A stretch of DNA of 7,285 nucleotides from an uncultured Ruminococcus sp. (lineage in GTDB: Bacteria; Bacillota; Clostridia; Oscillospirales; Acutalibacteraceae). The translations under genes and the position numbers were made by a program. The notes under the pieces were generated by a model. That model saw nothing but the letters and a program-made list of their open reading frames with translations. It did not search any database and was not told the DNA's origin. The DNA lies in the NCBI GenBank assembly GCA_902773265.1, contig CACYDZ010000027.1, positions 1 to 7,285 of the forward strand, given 5' to 3'. Position 1 is the first letter of the stretch, and every line of letters begins with the position of its first letter. Shown here piece after piece: positions 1 through 6,188 of this stretch.

Positions 1-87
1 AGTTTTTTGTCCACTTTTTTTCAAAAAAGTGGCGGATTCCAAAGGCGGAGCCTTTGGGCAGGATTTTAAAGGGTGGCAGCCCTTTAA
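1..87 (+). repeat. Three-hairpin intergenic repeat, copy 1 (possibly cut by window edge)
   Basis: This stretch folds into three consecutive hairpins. Stem 1 pairs 11-20 with 23-32 (CCACTTTTTT with AAAAAAGTGG). Stem 2 pairs 39-46 with 50-57 (CCAAAGGC with GCCTTTGG). Stem 3 pairs 66-73 with 80-87 (TTAAAGGG with CCCTTTAA). The same order of stems, with the linker AGGATTTT before stem 3, recurs at 4744-4828 and 7201-7285. Here the element sits directly upstream of clpC and ends 37 nt before its start codon, so it would lie in the 5' leader if transcription starts further upstream. No family name is assigned. The reading frame of clpC runs back through it to an ATG at 29, but those codons are repeat-derived. 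Confidence 0.85.
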
Positions 88-109
88 CAGGAAGTATTAT
101 GAAAAATTC

Positions 110-117
110 AAAGGAGG
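110..117 (+). promoter_or_regulatory. clpC ribosome binding site
   Basis: AAAGGAGG lies 7 nt before the ATG at 125 and decides the start of clpC. The in-frame ATG at 29 has no comparable site and lies inside repeat copy 1. Confidence 0.9.
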
Positions 118-124
118 AAGATTT

Positions 125-2587
125 ATGTACAGATTTAATGGATTTACAGAGAATGCCAACAAGGCGATGAACTATGCGATTGAGAACGCACAGGCATTAG
201 GTCATACTTACATCGGCACAGAACATATTTTGCTGGGACTGTTACAGGAAGAAACAGGAGTAGCCTATGTGGTACTGGCAAATGCAGGCATTACATTCGA
301 AGCGATAGAGAAGAATATCCGCACAAAAATCGGTGTAGGAAGTCAGAGTAAACTGACACCTGATGATTTTACACCGAGAGGAAAAAGAGTTTTACAGAAA
401 TCAGTAATGATATCGGTAAATATGGGAAATAACTATGTTGGTACAGAACACATTCTCATTGCTTTACTGGAAGACAGCGAAAGTTATGCAGTAAGAATGA
501 TAACGGATACAGGTGTCAGAGCGGAAGAGATTGTTGACGGAATAAAGAGCCAGTTACAGAGTGGTGCAGAAAATCAGAACGGATTACCGTTTTCAGGAGG
601 AAAATCTTCCGTAGGCAATACTAAAACAGAAACACTGGATAAATTTGGTGTTGACCTTACGGCAAAAGCCAGAAAAGGAGAGATTGACCCGGTAATCGGC
701 AGAAAAGATGAAATTGAAAGAGTTATCCAGATACTTTCCAGACGGACAAAGAATAATCCCTGTCTGATTGGTGAACCCGGTGTCGGAAAGACAGCCGTTG
801 CCGAAGGACTGGCGGTAAAGATTGCCAATAATGAAGTTCCGGATTTATTACAGGGAAAGAGAGTAGTTTCTCTGGATTTGACAGGCATGGTAGCAGGCAC
901 AAAATATCGTGGTGACTTTGAGGACAGAATTAAGAATGCGATTGATGAAGTAAAGAATGCAGGAAATGTCATTTTGTTTATTGACGAATTGCATACAATC
1001 GTCGGAACAGGCAGTGCAGAAGGTTCGTCAGATGCCGCCAACATTCTCAAACCATCACTGGCAAGGGGAGATTTTCAGGTTATTGGTGCAACAACCCTCA
1101 ACGAATACAGAAAATATATCGAAAAAGATGCCGCTTTGGAAAGGCGTTTTCAGCCTGTCAATGTAGGCGAGCCGTCCGAAGAAGAAACGGTAGAAATTCT
1201 CAAAGGGTTGCGAGACAGATATGAAGCTCATCACAAAGTCAAGATTACAGATGAAGCTATTTTTGCAGCGGTCAAATTATCAGCACGATACATCAACGAC
1301 AGATTTTTACCTGATAAAGCGATAGATTTGGTTGATGAATCTGCATCAAGAGTTCGTCTGCAAAATCATACTGAACCGCCCGAAATCAAAACACTGGAAA
1401 AAGAACTGGCAAGGCTGGAAAAGGAGAAGAGTTCAGCCATCAATTCACAGAACTTTGAACAGGCGGCAAAATTGCGTGATGAAGAGAAGTCGGTAAAAGA
1501 ACGCTATGAAAAACTGAAAGAAGAATGGAAATCAGAAAGAGGAGCGAGTGTCAACAAAGTGACAGAGCAGGATATTGCACAGGTAGTATCCCTCTGGACA
1601 GGAGTTCCCGTAGCACAGCTTACCGAAGAAGAAAGTCAGCGTCTGTTAAAGCTGGAAGATATTCTGCACAAACGGTTAATCGGTCAGAATGAAGCGGTAT
1701 CATCGGTAGCCAAAGCCATCAGACGAGGCAGAGTTGGTCTGAAAGACCCCAAACGCCCGACAGGTTCCTTTATTTTCTTAGGGCCTACAGGTGTCGGAAA
1801 AACAGAACTTTGCAAGGCATTGGCAGAGGCAATGTTCGGTAATGAAAATCACATTATCCGTCTGGATATGTCAGAGTATATGGAGAAGCACACGGTATCT
1901 AAACTTGTGGGTTCACCTCCGGGATATGTGGGTTATGACGAGGGCGGACAGCTGACTGAAAAAGTCAGAAGAAATCCGTATTCTGTTATTCTCTTTGACG
2001 AAATTGAAAAGGCACACCCTGATGTATTCAATATTCTGTTGCAAATTCTTGATGACGGCAGACTGACGGATTCTCAAGGCAGGCATATAGATTTCAGGAA
2101 TACCGTTATTATCATGACTTCTAATGTTGGTGCAAGATATATCACTAATCAGAGTGCCAAAGAGTTCGGATTTGCGTTCAGTGACGAAAGCAAAAAGCAA
2201 GAGAATGAGTTTGAAAAAATCAAGGAAACGGTTATGGGAGAACTCAAAAATACTTTCCGTCCCGAATTTCTCAACAGAATTGATGATATCATCGTCTTTC
2301 AGAAACTGACCGACAGTGAAATTGAACAGATTGCCAAACTAATGTTAAACGCACTGACAAAACGGCTTGCAGATATTGAAATCCGTGTTACATTTACAGA
2401 AAACGCTGTCAAGGAAATTGCCAAAAAGGGATTTGACCCTGTTTACGGAGCAAGACCACTGAGAAGAGCAATCAATACTTATATTGAAGACCGTATCAGT
2501 GAAGAAATTCTGCAAAAGAATATTCAGGCAGGCGACAGTGTAGAATGTGACTTTACAGACGGCAAATTCACATTCAGCAAAAAATAA
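125..2587 (+). CDS. clpC: ATP-dependent Clp protease ATP-binding subunit ClpC
   Basis: This is a cytosolic AAA+ unfoldase of 820 residues, the usual ClpC size, that feeds substrates to ClpP. Two Clp_N repeats occupy about residues 4-145, each with a GTEH motif (E33 and E108, matching the phosphoarginine-binding glutamates of Bacillus ClpC). The first AAA+ module has Walker A GEPGVGKT (216-223), Walker B VILFIDE (282-288) and ALERRF (337-342). A middle region with a UVR motif (about 435-470) follows. The second AAA+ module has Walker A GPTGVGKT (553-560), Walker B VILFDE (621-626) and sensor-2 GARPLRR (775-781). The ClpP-docking loop appears as FGF at 681-683, where V/I/L-G-F/L is usual. The start at 125 follows a strong ribosome site; the longer frame from 29 is repeat-derived. 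The ctsR, mcsA and mcsB genes that often precede clpC are not seen, although only 124 bases upstream are visible. No CtsR box or promoter was found there. Confidence 0.97.
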   Translation: MYRFNGFTENANKAMNYAIENAQALGHTYIGTEHILLGLLQEETGVAYVVLANAGITFEAIEKNIRTKIGVGSQSKLTPDDFTPRGKRVLQKSVMISVNMGNNYVGTEHILIALLEDSESYAVRMITDTGVRAEEIVDGIKSQLQSGAENQNGLPFSGGKSSVGNTKTETLDKFGVDLTAKARKGEIDPVIGRKDEIERVIQILSRRTKNNPCLIGEPGVGKTAVAEGLAVKIANNEVPDLLQGKRVVSLDLTGMVAGTKYRGDFEDRIKNAIDEVKNAGNVILFIDELHTIVGTGSAEGSSDAANILKPSLARGDFQVIGATTLNEYRKYIEKDAALERRFQPVNVGEPSEEETVEILKGLRDRYEAHHKVKITDEAIFAAVKLSARYINDRFLPDKAIDLVDESASRVRLQNHTEPPEIKTLEKELARLEKEKSSAINSQNFEQAAKLRDEEKSVKERYEKLKEEWKSERGASVNKVTEQDIAQVVSLWTGVPVAQLTEEESQRLLKLEDILHKRLIGQNEAVSSVAKAIRRGRVGLKDPKRPTGSFIFLGPTGVGKTELCKALAEAMFGNENHIIRLDMSEYMEKHTVSKLVGSPPGYVGYDEGGQLTEKVRRNPYSVILFDEIEKAHPDVFNILLQILDDGRLTDSQGRHIDFRNTVIIMTSNVGARYITNQSAKEFGFAFSDESKKQENEFEKIKETVMGELKNTFRPEFLNRIDDIIVFQKLTDSEIEQIAKLMLNALTKRLADIEIRVTFTENAVKEIAKKGFDPVYGARPLRRAINTYIEDRISEEILQKNIQAGDSVECDFTDGKFTFSKK

Positions 2588-2667
2588 TGTTGATTGATAC
2601 GCACATCAAAGATGTGATGTATAAACGGTAGAGTAAAGTCCCCAAAACTTTTTTATCAGACAGCAAA

Positions 2668-2709
2668 GACCGAACTGTTTGTAAAAAGACAGTTCGGTCG
2701 GTATTTTTT
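2668..2709 (+). terminator. Intrinsic terminator after clpC
   Basis: A perfect 11-bp stem pairs 2668-2678 (GACCGAACTGT) with 2689-2699 (ACAGTTCGGTC) around a 10-nt loop, followed by GGTATTTTTT. It lies about 80 nt after the clpC stop and just before the pduL promoter, so it separates the two transcription units. Confidence 0.9.
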
Positions 2710-2720
2710 GCCTAAAAAGG

Positions 2721-2749
2721 TTGCATTTCTAAGGAAAAAGTTGTATAAT
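2721..2749 (+). promoter_or_regulatory. Sigma-A-type promoter of pduL
   Basis: The -35 TTGCAT (2721-2726) and -10 TATAAT (2744-2749) are separated by exactly 17 nt. Transcription should begin near 2756, giving a leader of about 60 nt. The leader can form a small 7-bp hairpin (2763-2769 with 2776-2782, one G-U pair) of unknown importance. Confidence 0.85.
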
Positions 2750-2800
2750 TAGAATACAGATAGTTTGTCATAAAGGACAGACGGTATTATATTCAAATAT

Positions 2801-2807
2801 AAGGTGG
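2801..2807 (+). promoter_or_regulatory. pduL ribosome binding site
   Basis: AAGGTGG lies 8 nt before the ATG at 2816. The in-frame GTG at 2804 is part of this site, so it cannot be the start. Confidence 0.8.
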
Positions 2808-2815
2808 TTATTACA

Positions 2816-3391
2816 ATGGAAAAAATCGTAATGGTAGAAACATCAGCAAGGCATATCCATGTTACACAGGAAATACTGGAAACACTTTTCGGCGAAGGGG
2901 CAACACTCACTAACAAGAAAGATTTATCTCAACCCGGACAGTTTGCTTGTGTGGAAAAGGTAAAGGTAGTAGGACCCAAAGGCGAATTTAATATGTCTAT
3001 TCTCGGACCTGTAAGAAAAGATACACAAGTAGAACTTTCTATGTCAGATGCAAGAAAAATCGGTATTGCTGCACCTATCAGAGAATCAGGCGATGTAGCA
3101 GGTACTCCGGGCTGTAAATTGATAGGACCAAAAGGTCAGGCAGATATTAGTCAGGGTGTTATGGTTGCCAAAAGGCATTTGCATCTTGACCCCGAAACCG
3201 CTGAAAAATTCGGTATTGTAGACAAGCAGATTGTTTCGGTAAAAGTCGGTGATAACGGTCGAAATGTCATTTTCGGTGATGTTGTAGCAAGAGTAAGTTC
3301 AAGCTATGCACCGGCAGTTCATCTGGATACAGACGAAGCAAATGCCGCAGGTCTTATAGGTACGGTTGACGGCGAAATTATTACAGACTGA
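2816..3391 (+). CDS. pduL: Phosphate acyltransferase, PduL type (phosphotransacetylase/phosphotransbutyrylase-like)
   Basis: This 191-residue protein belongs to the PduL family, which interconverts acyl-CoA and acyl-phosphate (acetyl or propanoyl) and usually works with an acetate/propionate kinase to make ATP. It is unrelated in fold to the classical Pta. Key features are SARHIHV near the N-terminus (H13, H15), a glutamate in VELSMSDARK (E73), a second histidine motif KRHLHL (H121, H123) and VHLDTDEAN (H169). These correspond to the metal-binding histidines and glutamate known for the family. The protein begins directly with the catalytic domain and lacks the N-terminal extension that targets PduL to microcompartments. 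No shell protein, aldehyde dehydrogenase or kinase gene is adjacent, so a housekeeping cytosolic role is more likely. It is flanked by its own promoter and terminator, suggesting a monocistronic unit. The substrate chain length cannot be read from sequence. Confidence 0.93.
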   Translation: MEKIVMVETSARHIHVTQEILETLFGEGATLTNKKDLSQPGQFACVEKVKVVGPKGEFNMSILGPVRKDTQVELSMSDARKIGIAAPIRESGDVAGTPGCKLIGPKGQADISQGVMVAKRHLHLDPETAEKFGIVDKQIVSVKVGDNGRNVIFGDVVARVSSSYAPAVHLDTDEANAAGLIGTVDGEIITD

Positions 3392-3414
3392 TTATATTTT
3401 ATCTTTCAAATGGG

Positions 3415-3455
3415 AAAAACTGTCATTGATTTATTTTATCAATGACAGTTTTTTT
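3415..3455. terminator. Bidirectional intrinsic terminator between pduL and the minus-strand genes
   Basis: A perfect 16-bp stem pairs 3415-3430 with 3438-3453 around a 7-nt loop (TTATTTT). On the plus strand it ends in seven T (3449-3455); on the minus strand it ends in five T (the A run at 3415-3419). It follows the pduL stop by 23 nt and lies downstream of the convergent gene ending at 3587, so it can stop both transcripts. Confidence 0.9.
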
Positions 3456-3475
3456 ATTGATGAAAAATTCAAACC

Positions 3476-3512
3476 AAGTGAGAAAAATCTTACAAAAAGA
3501 TTTTTCTCACTT
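3476..3512. repeat. Perfect 16-bp inverted repeat
   Basis: AAGTGAGAAAAATCTT (3476-3491) is the exact reverse complement of 3497-3512, with a 5-nt loop ACAAA. There is no T run after either arm, so it is not a typical terminator. It lies in the 195-base gap between two convergent genes, next to the terminator. Its right flank (CTCACTT, 7 nt, TCGGAA; 3506-3525) resembles the minus strand near 7176-7195. It may be a repeat remnant, or an extra structure protecting the 3' end of the minus-strand transcript. Confidence 0.8.
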
Positions 3513-3586
3513 ACGCTTCTCGGAATGGCAGGGAGTATTATAGTTTCTGTTTTTATGGCAAATCACTCTGAATATAGTGAAAAATA

Positions 3587-4678
3587 CTAAACAATGATAA
3601 TATACGGATTTTTAGTTTTATCAAGTGTGTTAAGATAAGCTACCATCATATCCTCTGAAACACCCACACAGCCAGCGGTTGGTGAATAAGATATATGGAA
3701 AAATATCGCTGAACCTTTTCCGACACCGTTATCAGATACTTTATTTTCGCCCATATTGAAATTAATAACGAAACCGTATCGGTAATCAGGATAATATTCT
3801 ATCATATGTTCAGCACTGTTCCAGCCGTTTATCACAAAACCCTCTACTTTCTGATTATAATAATCGGACTGAGGGTCATCAACCCAATAAGTTTTATCGG
3901 TCACCCTGAAGATATCAAGACCTGTTGACGGTTTGTCGTCAATATAGAAAGCCTCACCCACACTGTACATACCGTAAGGGGTCTGATAACTACCCTCATA
4001 GGATTCTGCACTGACACCATTACTGCCAACGAAACCATCTGTATCCAGACCACTGTTTTTCCAAAGACCGTTCTCATTTTTTTCAAACAGGGAAACCGTT
4101 GCCAGATTAGTGTCATGTGAACTGACAGTAATAACCTGTTGACAATCCACATCATCAAGTGTCTGGAAAGAGTAATCGGTATTATTAAGAAAGTCGACAA
4201 GATTCTGGTCATCTGTTTCGGGAGGGACAGTTTCAGCTTCCGTAGGAACAAGGGGAGAAGTTTCTGCATCTGTGGGGACAGTTGTTGAAGGGGAGGTAGG
4301 AGCAGATGTTTTTTTAGTGGTAGGTTTTTCGGTAGGGACAGCAGTACTTTTAGGTGATGTGGCACGGGAAGCCGTACTTTTCTGAGTAGGCTTCTGAGTA
4401 GATTTCTGAGTGGATTTCTGAGTGGTCTTTTCTGTACCGTTCTGTGTGCTTTTTTCTGTTGCTTTTTTCTTTTTAGCAGAGGTGCTTTTCTGTGTGCTTT
4501 TTTCGGTAGAATTTACAGTAATTTCCGAAGGCGTATCTTTTTGTGAAGTTTTAGTATCCGTCTTTGTATTGTCGGCAACAGGTGATTTGTCTGATGAAGA
4601 AAGAAATATGATTGCCAGAACAATGCCCACAATACAGACAACCGCAACAGGTAAGATAATCAACAACTTTTTTTTCAT
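3587..4678 (-). CDS. Membrane-anchored L,D-transpeptidase-like (YkuD-family) protein with Ser/Thr/Lys-rich stalk
   Basis: This 363-residue protein has a lysine start and one hydrophobic segment (about 5-26) without a lipobox, so it is probably a signal anchor. A low-complexity region rich in T, S, K, Q and P (about 30-155) contains KSTQ-type repeats and then PT/ET-rich sequence, typical of a wall-spanning stalk. The C-terminal domain (about 175-363) carries FFHISYSPTAGCVGVSEDMM, the signature of the YkuD branch with PTAGC; H328 and C337 are the probable catalytic pair. Family members cross-link peptidoglycan stem peptides or attach other groups by an acyl-cysteine intermediate. The arginine that often follows the cysteine (GC-hydrophobic-R) is absent; residue 339 is glycine. 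Enzymatic activity is therefore inferred. AAAGGAAT at 4688-4695 is the likely ribosome site, slightly far from the ATG. It lies downstream of the lipoprotein gene, separated by repeat copy 2. Confidence 0.85.
   Translation of the reverse strand: MKKKLLIILPVAVVCIVGIVLAIIFLSSSDKSPVADNTKTDTKTSQKDTPSEITVNSTEKSTQKSTSAKKKKATEKSTQNGTEKTTQKSTQKSTQKPTQKSTASRATSPKSTAVPTEKPTTKKTSAPTSPSTTVPTDAETSPLVPTEAETVPPETDDQNLVDFLNNTDYSFQTLDDVDCQQVITVSSHDTNLATVSLFEKNENGLWKNSGLDTDGFVGSNGVSAESYEGSYQTPYGMYSVGEAFYIDDKPSTGLDIFRVTDKTYWVDDPQSDYYNQKVEGFVINGWNSAEHMIEYYPDYRYGFVINFNMGENKVSDNGVGKGSAIFFHISYSPTAGCVGVSEDMMVAYLNTLDKTKNPYIIIV
4381..4428 (-). repeat. 12-bp tandem repeat within the stalk of the YkuD-like gene
   Basis: Four 12-bp units start at 4381, 4393, 4405 and 4417 (plus strand TCTGAGTAGGCT, TCTGAGTAGATT, TCTGAGTGGATT, TCTGAGTGGTCT). 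They encode the K-[S/T/P]-T-Q run at about residues 84-100. Because the unit is a multiple of three, copy-number change would lengthen or shorten the stalk without breaking the frame. Confidence 0.85.
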
Positions 4679-4717
4679 AATTACACCATTCCTTTATCCA
4701 AAATAAACCCTATAAGG

Positions 4718-4747
4718 ATTATCGTTCTTTAGCTATGACAATGAAAA
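4718..4747 (-). promoter_or_regulatory. Possible promoter of the YkuD-like gene
   Basis: On the minus strand TTTTCA (4742-4747) is followed after 18 nt by GATAAT (4718-4723), 40 nt before the start codon. Both boxes are imperfect. The -35 overlaps the edge of repeat copy 2. The gene may instead be read through from the lipoprotein gene. Confidence 0.3.
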
Positions 4748-4828
4748 GTTTTGTCCACTTTTGGGGAAGTGGTAGGGGTCAAGGGGACAAAGTTCCCTTG
4801 TAGGATTTTAAAGGGCAAAGCCCTTTAA
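4744..4828 (+). repeat. Three-hairpin intergenic repeat, copy 2
   Basis: It has the same layout as the copy at 1-87. Stem 1 pairs 4755-4760 with 4767-4772 (CCACTT with AAGTGG). Stem 2 pairs 4780-4788 with 4792-4800, nine pairs with one G-U and an AAA loop. Stem 3 pairs 4808-4816 with 4820-4828 (TTAAAGGGC with GCCCTTTAA). It fills most of the gap between two minus-strand genes. Stem 3 ends 9 nt from the stop codon of the lipoprotein gene (4838), where it could stabilise or help end that transcript. It has no T run after the stem, so it is not called a terminator. Confidence 0.9.
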
Positions 4829-4837
4829 TTGGCTTCT

Positions 4838-6073
4838 CTATCCAACTGAAGATGAAGTTGAAGTTGCCTTTTGAGGTTCAACCACTTCAGTAAGGTTGAA
4901 ATCTCTGTCATAAAATTCCGAACCGTAATTTTTAAGACTGATATTTTTCTGAATATCCTTAATACTTTTCGCATTTTCCGTATCGAAATAGATAGCACTG
5001 TTTTCATCGAGCTGATTATTTTTCCCGATACGCAGAGGATTGGTACGGATAGCAACATAAGTAATCCCCGTATCTGTTTCACCCTCAGCCATAGGAGAAA
5101 ATCCTGATGCAAGACTTGCCTGAGGAGCATGACAGACAAAATTTGTGGTAATTTTGTAATAAGCAATCAGACTATTGTTATTCAGGTCATCAAAGGTATA
5201 GATATACTGATAGCTATCCAGATTATAAGTAGATTCGTAATCAAAATATTCCGAATTAAGCTGTCTTTTTTTACCGCTGGAGAAGCTGTAATCATAGTCG
5301 GTAATATAGTAGCTGTTGAGGATTTTATTTTTCATTTCCTTATTCATTTCTTCACGCAGTGTGGCGGTATCTATACCGCTCAGGGAATTTCTTGCACCCG
5401 GTAAATTTTTAACCGTAAAAGTTTTTATTTCTTCTTTCAGAAAGAAACCTTCTTCTTCCAAAGCAAGCTGAGGAGTTGCCGTGATGGTAACGATATCACC
5501 GTTTTTAAGATTTTCGGCTTTATCAGGTACAAAGGTAATCCATGCTTTTGTGTTTTTGGAACACTTAGTGCTGTCCATATTGATTTTCCCCTTACCGTTT
5601 TCACCGGAGAAAGTCACCTTGAAATTCTGGAAAGCATCGAGAGGTTGTCCGTCAGTAAGATTTCTTGCGGTACAAATCAGTTCGGTATCTTTGATATCAA
5701 CTTGTATATTAGCGGCAAGCGTTTCGTCATAGTCAGCGATGACAGTGAAGTCCTGACCATTCGTCAAAGTTCCCTGTTGTTTTTCGTCTGCCAGACGGAA
5801 AGTCATGGTATTGAGTAATTTTTCGATATCAGCGTAATGTTCATTTTCTTTATGTTTGGCGAGTTCGGTACTGATGTGTTCCTTATTGAGAACGAAATCC
5901 GCTTTTCCGTGACCGTTACAGCCACTCAACTGTACTTCAAAAAGTTTAGCAGAACTTACACTGATTTCGGTTCGTTTAGCACAGCCACCAAACAGCAGAA
6001 CCGTCAGACTTATTGCGATTGCCAACAATACCGTACAGCGTGTTTTTTTTCTGTCTTTGCCCGAAAAATTCAT
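4838..6073 (-). CDS. Putative lipoprotein with two similar extracellular modules, function unknown
   Basis: This 411-residue protein begins with charged residues, a hydrophobic segment (about 14-28) and the lipobox FGGC with C31, so it is probably a lipid-anchored surface protein. Two modules follow, at about 44-139 and 148-225. Each opens with a related motif (VQLSGCNGHGKADF at 47-60; VTFSGENGKGKINM at 153-166) and closes with a strand-like segment after L-[TK]-N-G (103-106 and 189-192). The remaining 186 residues are rich in Y, D, N and S, with a Ser/Thr-rich tail. Similar SG-NG-GK modules occur, as I recall, in other Clostridia surface proteins, but no function is established. No catalytic motif was seen. 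It starts 5 nt after a strong ribosome site and has its own promoter. It precedes the YkuD-like gene, so a shared role at the cell envelope is possible but not shown. Confidence 0.85.
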   Translation of the reverse strand: MNFSGKDRKKTRCTVLLAIAISLTVLLFGGCAKRTEISVSSAKLFEVQLSGCNGHGKADFVLNKEHISTELAKHKENEHYADIEKLLNTMTFRLADEKQQGTLTNGQDFTVIADYDETLAANIQVDIKDTELICTARNLTDGQPLDAFQNFKVTFSGENGKGKINMDSTKCSKNTKAWITFVPDKAENLKNGDIVTITATPQLALEEEGFFLKEEIKTFTVKNLPGARNSLSGIDTATLREEMNKEMKNKILNSYYITDYDYSFSSGKKRQLNSEYFDYESTYNLDSYQYIYTFDDLNNNSLIAYYKITTNFVCHAPQASLASGFSPMAEGETDTGITYVAIRTNPLRIGKNNQLDENSAIYFDTENAKSIKDIQKNISLKNYGSEFYDRDFNLTEVVEPQKATSTSSSVG

Positions 6074-6078
6074 TTTTT

Positions 6079-6086
6079 CCTCCTTT
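6079..6086 (-). promoter_or_regulatory. Lipoprotein gene ribosome binding site
   Basis: AAAGGAGG on the minus strand lies 5 nt before the ATG at 6073 and supports that start. Confidence 0.9.
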
Positions 6087-6112
6087 GTTCTTAGAAAATT
6101 GTCATCTTTTGG

Positions 6113-6141
6113 ATTATAGCATATTTTCGGAATATCAACAA
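6113..6141 (-). promoter_or_regulatory. Sigma-A promoter (extended -10) of the lipoprotein gene
   Basis: On the minus strand TTGTTG (6136-6141) and TATAAT (6113-6118) are 17 nt apart. A TG one base before the -10 gives an extended -10 element. This makes the lipoprotein gene a separate unit from the transporter gene upstream. Confidence 0.8.
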
Positions 6142-6144
6142 TGA

Positions 6145-6160
6145 GAATTTTGCAAAATTC
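6145..6160. promoter_or_regulatory. Perfect 16-bp palindrome upstream of the lipoprotein promoter
   Basis: GAATTTTGCAAAATTC is its own reverse complement. It lies 3 nt upstream of the -35 box of the minus-strand promoter, a position suited to a dimeric regulator. A shorter palindrome, TAAAATTTTA (6163-6172), follows. The region is AT-rich, which raises the chance level, and no regulator is known for it. Confidence 0.4.
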
Positions 6161-6188
6161 ACTAAAATTTTACATAAATATGATTTGA

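Noticed and set aside
574..1050. Minus-strand 158-codon frame inside clpC
   Set aside because: It is fully antisense to the highly conserved first ATPase module of clpC and resembles no known protein.
2602..2616. Small hairpin CACATC-AAA-GATGTG after clpC
   Set aside because: Only 6 bp and no T run; the terminator at 2668-2709 explains transcript ending better.
3476..3512. CRISPR-like or transposon-end interpretation of the inverted repeat
   Set aside because: There is a single unit, no spacer array, and no transposase gene or duplicated target site visible.
3366..3590. Plus-strand 74-codon reading frame after pduL
   Set aside because: It begins inside pduL and crosses the terminator and the 16-bp inverted repeat; no ribosome site and no recognisable protein features.
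3901..4365. Minus-strand 154-codon frame within the YkuD-like gene
   Set aside because: It is a shifted-frame shadow of the real gene, with low-complexity composition and no ribosome site.
4744..4828. Repeat copies as ordinary intrinsic terminators or riboswitches
   Set aside because: T runs lie inside the stem arms and not after them, and no ligand-binding core known to me can be matched.
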